Shown: positions 21,886 to 30,831 of the stretch, piece by piece
Layout: every line of letters begins with the position of its first letter
Numbering within the stretch: the stretch's first letter is position 1
Assembly: GCA_013339765.2 (NCBI GenBank)
Contig: CM023453.1
Coordinates: forward strand, 91,171,767 to 91,235,766
From: Haemaphysalis longicornis
Lineage: Eukaryota > Arthropoda > Arachnida > Ixodida > Ixodidae
Direction of reading: 5' to 3'
Length of the DNA stretch: 64,000 nucleotides
The notes under the pieces: generated by a model
Told to the model about the DNA's origin: nothing
What the model saw: only the letters and a program-made list of their open reading frames with translations
The model's database searches: none
Translations under genes and position numbers: made by a program

Positions 21886-23450
21886 TTATTTTTCTGACAA
21901 AGCAACTGATGGGTGGCTCACGCATGCTCCCTTGATCGCAGCCATGTGCCACGCTTCTACAATTTCCCTGGTAGTCTGATTAGGGTGACAGAACACAATA
22001 GTAGTTTTGTTCAACAAAGGTTCGCACTTGTCTACAGTACATTGCTCACCATGCTTTGCCAAATGCGTATATGGCCTTCCTTTCAAGCTAGACAAATGTT
22101 CCCTAAGCCTAATATTTACACATCTGCCTGTCTGACTGACATAATGCTGCCCGCAAGTGAAAGGAATCTTGTAAACTACGTTCTTTTTGCATTCTAAAAA
22201 CCTGGGTTTGTGATTCATCGTGCACTTCCCAGTTTCAGGTCTTTTTCTTCCTTCGTACAATTTATTCACTGCAGGGCACACACTCCCCACTTTGTTCTTT
22301 GCTGCGAAAACGACATTAACGTTATACTTGGCTGCAACTTTTTTAAGTTTGTGCGACAGTCCGTGCACGTACGGGATTACTGAAAACTTACTATCTGGGC
22401 TATTTTCTTTCGCCTTGCACTCCGACTTTATTCTTTTCAATAGCCTTTCACTCGCAGTCAGCAACACCGATGTCGGGTACCCCGCCTTTTTGAGGCGATG
22501 CTCTTGCTCAAGGTATGCTTCACCCATTTTGTGCCTGCAAGTCTTGGTGAGAGCGGCTTTGAAACATCCCATGGCGATACCGTTTTTCACAATCCTTGAA
22601 TGCCCAGACGTGTAATTCAGGAGTGGTTTTTCCGTGCGTGGAGAGTATTGCCAGCAGATATGGTGCTCTCCAAACATGAACTTCACATCTAGGAACTGTA
22701 GCCTGTTTTCTTTCGGCACCTCATACGTGAAGCTTAACCCTTCGCCTCTCACTCTGAAGACGTCCAACACTTGTGCCTTGAACATCTCCAACTCTGTACC
22801 TTGGCCCAGTACTAAATAATCGTCTACATATCTGAAGATTCTCAGCACCCTTCCCTCTAAATCAGTTTTCACTCGACTATCCACCCTACCCAAAAAAATT
22901 GTGCTTAACACAGGGGCTACTTTCGACCCAATGCACACGCCCTGTTTCTGAAGGAACAGCTTTTCTTCGTACCTTACGTACGTACTCTCCAGATAGAGTC
23001 AGTAGTTCTAGAAAGGCCTCCAGCGACATTCCACTCATATTACGAAACGACACTTCATCATTGTCCTGTTCGACACAATCTCTAACACTCTGCAGTAAGC
23101 CCCCCTGAGGCAGAGAATAATATAGGTCTTGTATGTCAACGCTAAAAGCCATGTAATTCCCTTTGTTCATACCCGAAACAAATTCCACAACTTCTTCGGA
23201 ATTGTTTACCAGAAATGGGTCAATCACTCTCAATGACGCGAGCATTTTTTGAAGGAAGCCTGATACTAGAAACTGCCACGAATTGTGCTCTGAAACAATG
23301 GCTCTGAACGGAACTTCTGGCTCGTGTGTTTTTGCTGCGAAAAACACTTCCAGCATTTGTCCTTTTTCCTGTTTTACTTGTGAAGCCAAATTGATTAGAT
23401 TGCACCTTTCAAGCAAGGCCAAAGCTTTTTTCTTTGCATTCGCCTTATCA
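21886..23450 (-). pseudogene. Penelope-like RT and GIY-YIG endonuclease (5' truncated, one frameshift)
   Basis: About 510 codons remain. The first part (23450-22985) has VEFVSGMNKGNYMAFSVDIQ and DLYYSLPQGG, the first catalytic Asp region. After a one-base shift near 23000 the frame continues with GVCIGSKVAPVLSTIFLG and RYVDDYLVLG, carrying the YVDD active site. The C-terminal third has VVYKIPFTCGQHYVSQTGRC and RLREHLSS, a GIY-YIG-type nuclease in which the first tripeptide reads VYK-I and the second YVS, then TTREIVEAWHM with the catalytic Glu. Cysteines around CTMNHKPRFLEC precede it. The RT N-terminus is missing. Confidence 0.85.
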
Positions 23451-23670
23451 AGTCAGTTCGCCTTATCAAGTCAGTTTGATTGTACAGTTATCATGCTTTG
23501 CATTTTGATCGAGAGTGTACTAACCTGCTCATGCGCGGTGAACAAGGGTTAATAGATAGTGTATATGTGTTGTTTAAGAAATAAATTTCAGTTGTTAGTC
23601 TGCGCTGGTCTTCGTGTCCCTTGTTGTATCTGTCCTTGTCTTACGCTGCGCAAAAATTCAGCATGAATTC
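23450..23670 (-). repeat. PLE terminal inverted repeat, right arm
   Basis: Reverse complement of the left arm. At its inner edge a 16-bp unit (cgccttatcaagtcag) is repeated in tandem, directly beside the start of the ORF fragment. Confidence 0.9.
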
Positions 23671-23711
23671 TGAGTACCAACTAGCCCGCCTAACGGTGTT
23701 ATTACAGTTTA
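23671..23711 (-). other. PLE 5' tail with conserved core
   Basis: A 41-bp segment between the right arm and the target duplication. On the coding strand it contains GGGCTAGTTGGTA, which also occurs at the same place in the second PLE (34-bp tail at 42675-42708). Confidence 0.75.
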
Positions 23712-24590
23712 CCCCTGAACAGGTTGTCCATCTCCTTCTGGAAAATGGCAGGAACTGAGGCCACACCGTACGGTAGGCGCGTGTACTGGAAGAGTCCCAA
23801 CGTTGTCGATATGGTGACATACTTCCGGGACGACTCCTGGAGCACCAGCTACTGGTATGCATCTCTGAGGTCGAGGTTGGTGAACTTCTGACCCCAGGAC
23901 AGCGCCGACCAGAGATCTTCAATACGGGATAGCGGGTACTTCTCCACGGCAGCGACGGGGTTGATGGTGACCTTGAAGTCCCCGCAGATCTTTACACTGG
24001 CGTCTTGTTTTGAGGAGTGGCACGATGGGAGCGGCCCACTCTGACGATTTGACGGGCACCAGGATCTCGTTTCGCTGCAGCCGTTGCAGCTCCTGGGTTA
24101 CCCCGTCCTTGAGGGCGAGTGGCAGCGGGCGCGGCTTGAAAAATGGGGGCTTGGCTCCCTCTGGCACATGAATGCTCGCAGCCGTGCCGGTGAATGTGCC
24201 CACCCCGGGCTGGAACAGGGCCTTGAACTTGGTCAGGAGGCTCGGGACGTCTTCCACCGCACGCAATGCTTCCTGGTACTCCGGCAGCCGCACACCCAAA
24301 GCCTGGATCCAGTTCCGGCCCAGCAGCGTCGGTGACGACCCCTTGGTCAAGTACAGGGGCAGGGTGGCCTCCCTGTCGCCAAGGCGAACGCTGAACCTGG
24401 GCGAGCTGTCCGGAGTAGCTAGCTGCACAGCATGACGCCTCGACGGACACGCCAGGGAAGGTGCGCTTGAAGGCTTTCCCGGCCATGAACGACACACTGG
24501 CCCCCGTGTTGAGCTCCATGGAGATGGGGTGCCCGCAGACTTCGACGGTCAGCAAGTATGGTGGGCACCGACGGCTGCACTGGTGCCCGC
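23712..24590 (-). pseudogene. Gypsy protease and RT N-terminal half
   Basis: The protease active-site triplet appears as MELNTGASVSFM, where the catalytic Asp of D-T-G is replaced by Asn. LLGRNWIQAL follows. The RT starts with ILVPVKSSEWAAPIVPLLK, and in the shifted frame has TNLDLRDAYQ and RLPYGVASVPAIFQ, interrupted by a stop. The RT is cut at the 11-bp target duplication of the Penelope-like element (23712-23722). Confidence 0.85.
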
Positions 24591-24957
24591 GTGCCACATT
24601 TCGGAAAAGATATTTCCAGCCCCAGCTGGAGGTGCTCCTGGAAATGAACGTTGTAGCACTTATAGCTTTTAAAATACATAACAACATAAAAAGTGCGCTA
24701 ATCGCTTTAATACATAAGTAAAACACTTCAACAATAAGCGATCCCAAACTGAGAAGCAACAACCTCTTCAAAATTGTTTTAATTTTGCACGGACTACATT
24801 TTCACGCGCCTGTGCCCGGCGCCATTTCACACACCTAAAACATGTTCGACCGCTCCATGTTGGCGTACTGCAGAGGTCCGCACGTGGCTGCAGCGTTGGG
24901 TTTTCGTCCTCTTTTGGGCTAAACTTTTGACAGTGTATTCAATTCTTTTCTCTACAG

Positions 24958-25565
24958 CGGTTTTGTGCGAGCTTGTGCTGTTCGTGGAAGACGTTGACAA
25001 GATCGCTCTCGCGTTATTCGCGTCGCTTGTCGATAACAAAGTGAAATGCCCAGAAAAGATGTGGTGCAACAATGGACTGCGTACCGTCAACACTACCAAA
25101 TATAGGTAAGTGCACATTCGTATTGAATTGCTCAAATCTATGAGCTTGTGTGGGAAGCGGAGTCAAAATACGTGCACGCTTATAGCCCTAACGCAGTCTT
25201 GATCATTGCAGCGACTTAGCGCCGTGTGTGGCGCTCTCGTAAAACACTGTATTGGGCCTCGCTAAAGTTCACCTGGGTCATTGGTTATCATATTCCGGTG
25301 GCCTGTCCACAGTGAGAGAGTGGCTGTCAAAGGTCTTAGTGCGTTTGAGACATCGGCGTGTACTTTAATAAACATGGCGTAATTAATGCATGAGCCGCGC
25401 GGCGTCGTCAACAATTGAAGTGCAGTCACATGTGATACTATTATGTTACAAGGTGAACCAATCTACAATAAAACGCTTTTTCTTCTGTTTTTTCTAGTAT
25501 CTGTGAGGGAACGTCTACGTTGCACTATGTGGCACACGAGGCTTGCAACCTAGAGGACTGCGGGT
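24958..25565 (+). CDS. Two exon-like segments inside the insertion (captured gene?)
   Basis: Segment 1 (24958-about 25104) has acceptor ttctctacag and donor ATAG|GTAAGT. Segment 2 starts after ttttttctag (about 25499) and its frame, joined across the intron in phase, ends at TGA near 25565. The predicted peptide has a hydrophobic leader-like start (AVLCELVLFVEDV), then CPEKMWCNNG and ACNLEDCG. Further splice-like sites (TCTG|GTAAGC at about 25593; tttcatag| at about 25693) mark a possible third exon. No start codon is visible in segment 1. A small cysteine-containing secreted peptide is possible, but the family is unknown. Confidence 0.3.
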
Positions 25566-25974
25566 GAAGGACCAAAAAGTGGATCGAAACTCTGGTAAGC
25601 ACATAAAAGATGGAAATGGTTTGATTGGCAGTTGTGCAAAGCTCACAAAATCACTTGACATCGCGGTTTCTCATGATGCTTTATTTTTCATAGGCTACCT
25701 GAATCACTTGGAGGACCATTTACCCAAAGAAGGTGGAGATTCTGGCCCCTGCGGATGTTCTGGGTACACAAGTGACAAGGCTGAAAATATGTAATATACG
25801 GAACGACAATATAGTTTCAAATTTTTAATCTGGCCTCTGTGTTACTGCTTCGGTGCACAAAAGCCCACACAGAAGAGTTCTTTTATTCGGAAATGCTGAA
25901 AGTGTTTTGGTGTCTGCTACAAAGGACTTCGGGTCAGAATGCTGTTCATAAAAATTAAATTTGGTGTGCGTGCT

Positions 25975-26382
25975 TACTGGAAAAAAAGTGATTTCTGGCT
26001 GGGATGGAGACGAATCCAGCATGAAAGAAGTGATTTCTCGCTGGAAGGTGGTGCACAATCCAGCAAGAAAACAATCAATTTCCAGCCAGAAAGCGTTGTA
26101 GAACCAGCAGAATAAAGCAATTTCCAGCTGGTAAGCTACACCATTCTGGCTGGAAATAACAGTATTTCCAGAATGAAAATGGTGATTTCCAGTTAGAAGT
26201 GGCATTTTCCTGCTGGGAATGGTGCGATTTCCAGAGAGCAGACGTGACATTTCTGGCTGGAGACAAGCCCGGAAATTTTGATTTCCAGCCAGTGGTGCCA
26301 GCTCCAGTCCAGGCTGGAAACGATTTCAGGCTGGAAGACTGTTTCATAACACAGCCGGGACTGGAAATCATTTCCATCTGGG
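25975..26382. repeat. Degenerate TTTCCAG-rich subterminal repeats
   Basis: About 400 bp in which a 25-35 bp unit built around TTTCCAGC or its complement GCTGGAAA recurs more than ten times in both orientations, up to the insertion end. Subterminal repeats like this are common binding platforms for DNA transposases. Confidence 0.7.
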
Positions 26383-26391
26383 GTGCCACAT

Positions 26392-27347
26392 GTCGAAAAT
26401 CTGCGGGTCTTCGGCCACGACGTGAAGCCTAGCCGCTGCCCCTGAAGCTGCTGCCGCACGCCCCCGCCGCCTACCCTTGCGCAGACTCCCTTGGCCGTGG
26501 GCTGGCATGGAACATGTGCTCGACGCCGGCTGCTGCTTCCATCCGTTCGCCGTCGTACCCCCTCGGAACGCCCGAGCAATGTGCCCAGTTCTTCCGCACG
26601 CAAAGCACTCCACTTCCGCGAGCTGGCACAGTGAGGGGGGGGGGGGGGGGGGTCACCACCGCACCTGCAATGCTGTGTCGCCATCTTATTCACCGCCGCC
26701 TCCGCCGACGGTGAGCGGGCCGCATGTGCTATCTCGCCCGCGTCCTTGGCCGCAGCATCCATCGCCAGCGCTGCTTTCACGGCGTCGTCCAGCGAGGGGT
26801 CGGGAAGTTCCAGGAGTCGCGTCTGCATGGCGGGGTCGTTGATGCCGCAGACGCAACGGTCCCAGAACAGCGAGTCGAGCTGCTCCCCGAAGGCGCAGCC
26901 GCTCGCCAACCCTCGCAGCGCTGCGACGATCTGCCCGAGCGTCTCTCCGTTTTGGCGGCTCCGGTTGTTGAAGCGAAAACGCTCCATTAACGTCGACAGA
27001 GCCGGGCTGAAGTTTGAGCGCAGCGTGGCGAGCAGCTCACCCAGCGACTTGTCGTGCGGAGTGGCCAGCTTGAACAGGTGGAGGAGGAGAGCGAAGACGC
27101 GGGTCCCACAGCTGGCCAGGAAGATGTCGCGCCGTTTTGCCTCGGGTGTGTCGTTCGCCCGGAAAAACACGCCGACTTGTTCCTCGTAGACCGCCCAGGC
27201 GGACCCTTCACCCTCGAACGGCTCGAGCCTCCCGTACAGCGGCATGGCGTAATGGCGGCTGGCTTGAGGGGGCGGTGTCTCGGCGTTCTCGGTGGCGGCG
27301 CTCTTGGTGGCTTCGGCTGCACCGCGGGCTTCTTCCCTCGTCACCAG
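26392..27347 (-). pseudogene. Gypsy gag
   Basis: The frame runs from the 5' LTR for about 310 codons, with capsid-like signatures LEPFEGEGSAW, RFRFNNRSRQNGETLGQIV and FWDRCVCGINDPAMQTRLL. A C-C-H knuckle follows in another frame (CFACGRTGHIARAF), where the final Cys is replaced by Phe. A run of 18 G at 26635-26652 coincides with the frame change. The 3' end is broken by the 1.78-kb insertion at GTGCCACAT. Confidence 0.85.
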
Positions 27348-27570
27348 TGTCACGATTTAGCCCCGTGTTCGTGAACCCGGGAGGGTAGGGGTCCCTCCAG
27401 CCGAGTGATGCCATGCAGCGTGCTGGTGGTGACGGTGCTGACCGCGAGCTGCTGTGCTCAGCGGTGTTTATTCGCCAGCCACACAGAATGTTGCCCACCG
27501 AGATTGGTGGGGCCACTGGACCGAGCGGCCAACGAATATTAGGGTTGGGGGGCGCCACACAGTTGTCACA
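27348..27570 (-). repeat. 5' LTR of gypsy element
   Basis: 223 bp bounded by TGTCACGATT and GTTGTCACA on the plus strand, so TGTGAC...GTGACA on the coding strand. It contains an AATAAA in coding orientation. The coding strand continues CTGGTGACGAGGG directly after the LTR; the TGG one base in is where a tRNA primer-binding site normally starts. Confidence 0.9.
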
Positions 27571-27737
27571 CTTTGCACTTCCATAAAGCGAGTTCACACC
27601 TTGATAACTAGCTAGCCTAATTCTCTTTAGCAAAATTAATTCTCTATTTGTACTGAACACGCCATCGTTGGGAAGGCAGATGCCTTGAGATAAATGTTAA
27701 CAGGTTGCAGCATACTGATTACGTTCAGTTTGTCATG
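27571..27737. other. Spacer between gypsy LTR and P element
   Basis: No feature recognised. The THAP segment starts after an acceptor-like tgtgtag. Confidence 0.4.
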
Positions 27738-29665
27738 TGTAGTTTTTCACTTCACAATAAAGAAACCCTGCGGAAATGGCTGCGTACTATGGGTATGCCA
27801 AAGTTGACGCCAACGCCATCACAAGTACTTTCCCGAGACCACTTTGGGCCAAACATGTTTCTCCACACCCGTCCTCGACAGCTGCGTCAAGGTGCGGTTC
27901 CCTGCCGGTTCGAGCGCCCAGACCAATGCAACAACGTGCGCAAAGCGGCACGCTTTGACTGCCAGAACCAATGCATAATAATCACTTTGCCAAGTGAACT
28001 CAAAAAGATCGACAGACAATACTGAATTTCAAGACCACAAAGAAAAGCATCAATCAATAGACAAAAATTTAGTACGAATTTGCAACAAAATCACTGGTAC
28101 TGCATATGGCCGTATGGTGTGAAATACACTAAAATTTTATTGCTGTCATTGTACTAACTTGCATTAGTGCAAAGTAATGCAGAAAACGAGCACAAACTGA
28201 AAATTGGAAAGAGTATATGGGAGCCAATCATTATACATAGGAATCATATACAAGGAGATGGAAAACGGCAGAAAAAAGAAACAAAGGTGGAGTATTATGA
28301 ACAATGTTTTCAGATAATGGAAACGTTGCTTCAAAACAACACTTGTATTTTAATCGCATTGATAGTTGCATTGCTCTTTGCGATACTCACAGATTAAATA
28401 CACTGAATGCAAGGGCTTGGTATCTATAACCAGAAAGGTAAAGTGGTGTACATTTGATTGCAAGACCTTCATGTGTCGCGCACCTGCGGCCAAGATGCTG
28501 CAAACGAAGACACAGCAGTCGGCGACCACCCAGCAGCCACAAAAAAAGAACCCGTGAAGGAAGTGGCAGCAACAGAGGAACCAACGCCGTCTTGCAGTGC
28601 AGAACCAGCAAGCACTGAACAAGTGGCAGCACAATGTGCCATGGCAGGCATCGCCGCTACCAACCGAGACCACACATATGAAACTCTGGAGCACCCGGAG
28701 CAGCTATCGAAGAGGCTTTTGGAAGAACTCCAGCCAGCACGAAAAAAAGTCAAGGCACTGCAACAAAAAGTGACTCGCTGCAGCCGGAAGACACACACTA
28801 GAGGCTGTGATCGAAGAACTGAAGAGCAAGAACCTGATCTCTGAAGAAGCCGAGAGAAAACTTGAAGAGTTTGGGCATCTTCCGCAAGAAATTGTGGAGA
28901 GTTGGTGCAAAAATGCCACTGAACAGCCTCGTGGCAGGAGGGTACAGTTTAGAGTTCAAGAAATTTGCATCAACTCTCCAGTATTATTCTCCGCGGGCCT
29001 ATGACTACCTCAGCAACTTGTTTGCCATGCCAAGTGTTCACTCAATCCGGCAGTGATTGAAAGTTGTGGATGGGTGGCCCGGTTCCACTGCAGAAGTGCT
29101 GGCCGACCTAAAGGAGCAACATAAGAACGACTCGCCCCGTGAGCGGCTCTGCTCCATCATTCTGGGTGGAATGAACATAAGGAAGGCATGCGACGTCGAC
29201 ACTAAAGTGGCCGCTTCATTGGCAACGTTGACCTGGGCCACTGCGAGGAGCCTGGGGACGCTGACATTCCCCTTGCCACAGAAGCACTTGTGTTTATGGT
29301 AAACGGCCTCGCGGCACCCTGGAAGATGCCCTTTGGCTACTTCTTGAATGCTGGACTGTCAGGGGAGGTACATAAAAAATCTTGCGTGCTTGAAGCCATC
29401 CAGTGCATACACGACTGCGGACTGACAGTAGTGGGCCATTGTGTGTGACTGCCTCAGGGCAAATGTCATGATGGCCAAACGTCTGGGCTGTCACATCCAC
29501 GTGCATGGCTACGAAGAACTCAAGACGAGCTTCGCGAGCCCACTCAACGACCAGGAGGTCATCTACATGATCCTTAACGCATGCCACGGCATCAATCTGC
29601 TAAGAAACCTTCTGGGGGATAAAGGCGTCCTCATAAGCAGCACCTACGGGGTATGTAGTGGTATA
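27738..29665 (+). mobile_element. P-superfamily transposon: THAP domain and transposase (broken)
   Basis: After a tgtgtag acceptor comes a THAP-like DNA-binding segment, LRKWLRTMGMPK, then RDHFGPNMF and LRQGAVPCRF (27760-27900); the Cys usually found before the S-x-HF motif is missing. A coiled-coil-like stretch (ARKKVKALQQK) lies near 28735. The catalytic part follows: LQYYSPRAYDYLSNLF, then IILGGMNIRKACDVD, VDLGHCEEPGDADIPLATEA, LAAPWKMPFGYFLNAGLSGE, then MMAKRLGCHI and ACHGINLLRNLLGDKG. THAP9/P-type proteins normally have L-D-x-M where this copy has LGGM, so a catalytic Asp is lost. At least three frameshifts are needed. The C-terminal half is absent. Confidence 0.8.
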
Positions 29666-30831
29666 AACATTTATTGAAACCACATGAGGTAAGGGAGTGG
29701 GGGAAATGATATAGTCGTGATGCTCCTCAGGTCAGGTGGCGTTCCTAGTCTGGTACCAAGTCACCAGGCCCCCGTTGTCTTCCGGGTCAGTCCTGGCTAA
29801 CAAAAAAAAAATATGAGCAGTAACGTCAGGAACATAACATCTCATGCACATAGTGAAGGTACTTTAAAGAAGGATCTTAAAGGTGACAAGGATGAAACAT
29901 GGCACTGAAAGAGTTGGAGTGCACACATAGAAATAAAAAAACCGTATAGCATCAATTGGCACTTCTGCCATGTTGTCGGCTCTAGAATGCATCAATAAGC
30001 CTGCCAGCACTTAGAACCGAAACATTCACTAGCCAAGGCATAGAGAGTAGCTGAAAGCCCTCCAAGTCATCGGAGAAGCTCAACTGAGAGATGCGTTGCC
30101 CCAAATGCTGGAGCTTGCCCGGCTCATCCCTGTGTCGTAAGAGGCGAGTCGCACCAGGCCGAGAGTCCAATGATTCGGCACTGTCCCCACAAGCAGTTGC
30201 TGCTTACGTCAACAGGTTAACGAGACTCGCCAGTGCGCAAGTGTATGTCTGCACACATTCTGCGAACTCGCTCGTGGAGCAATGAAAGTTGCATCGCAAA
30301 ATGGTGAATTTGGTATAAAAAATTAACCTAAGTGCAAAAAAAATAACAAAAAAAGTCGTATCGGGGATTTGAACTTGTGAATTGCAAAATGCACCTAATG
30401 CTCCAGACAACTCGGCACCCACTTTTCAGTGGGTTGAAATTCGACATTCCGGGCCAGATCCCGGCCTCCCTTCTGCTCTATGCCTTCCTGAAAGTGTACA
30501 AAATCGATTTGAATGCCCTCCATGGGTGCTAACCCATACCTCTATGGGTGTGCGGGGTAGGGAGTTCGAATCCCGGCAGGCGACTTTTTTTTTCCTTTTT
30601 TTTCTTCCCTTTTGCCTGGTTTGGTTCGGCTGCGGGGGGCCCTACCTGTTCGATAAAAGTTTTTTCCACTGCCAGTGTGTGCGCTTTGCCACAAGCGATT
30701 GGCTTATTCATTGCTGAGCCTTTTTGGAGCGCTACTTTGCCAAGTTCTTGGTTATTTTTGTTGTATGCGGTTGTTGTTGGTTGTATTGTTTTTGTGTTGT
30801 GATTGTGTGCATCAGTAGGGCGGGGTAAGAC
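29666..30831. other. No gene; tRNA-like box B near 30568
   Basis: Mostly AT-rich. Around 30540-30590 there is ccatgggtgctaaccc and gagttcgaatcccggc, which resembles a tRNA T-loop but without a pairing T-stem, followed by a T9 run. It lies about 250 bp upstream of the R2-type LINE and may be its target or part of its 5' UTR. Confidence 0.35.

Larger units (their letters stand above)
21618..23711 (-). mobile_element. Penelope-like element with inverted terminal repeats, inserted in gypsy RT
   Basis: A 2,094-bp insert flanked by perfect 11-bp direct repeats CCCCTGAACAG (21607-21617 and 23712-23722), both part of the gypsy sequence. Structure in coding direction: 41-bp tail (23671-23711), inverted repeat, 5'-truncated RT plus GIY-YIG ORF, inverted repeat. 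Penelope-like elements are known to carry long terminal repeats in direct or inverse orientation. Both arms are nearly identical, so the insertion is younger than the gypsy element. Confidence 0.9.
24600..26382. mobile_element. 1.78-kb insertion with 9-bp target duplication in gypsy (MULE-like?)
   Basis: GTGCCACAT occurs at 24591-24599 and 26383-26391, at the two edges of the gypsy sequence, so 24600-26382 is an insertion. The inner ends are weakly inverted: left tatTTCCAGCCCCAGCTG, right (reverse complement) gaTTTCCAGTCCCGGCTG. Nine-base duplications are typical of Mutator-like elements, and the window also holds MULE-type transposase sequence at 36.2-38.9 kb, so a non-autonomous MULE is the favoured explanation. 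No transposase is encoded inside. The family assignment is inference; the insertion itself is seen directly. Confidence 0.75.
19091..27570 (-). mobile_element. Ty3/gypsy LTR retrotransposon with two nested insertions
   Basis: Order on the minus strand: 5' LTR (27348-27570), gag, [1.78-kb insertion], protease, RT start, [Penelope-like insertion], RT end with YLDD, RNase H, integrase, polypurine tract, 3' LTR (19091-19315). Without the two inserts the element is about 4.6 kb, normal for a compact gypsy element. The gag and integrase style resemble K02A2.6-like gypsy elements of invertebrates. By eye the LTRs differ at about 15 positions plus two one-base indels, so the insertion is not recent. 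No target duplication is evident (ttcg on one side, cttt on the other). Frameshifts throughout make it inactive. Confidence 0.9.

Noticed and set aside
25543..25794. 83-codon frame as a gene
   Set aside because: It crosses two plausible splice sites; the spliced reading is the better interpretation.
19087..27574. Target duplication of the gypsy element
   Set aside because: The bases outside the LTRs (ttcg and cttt) do not match.
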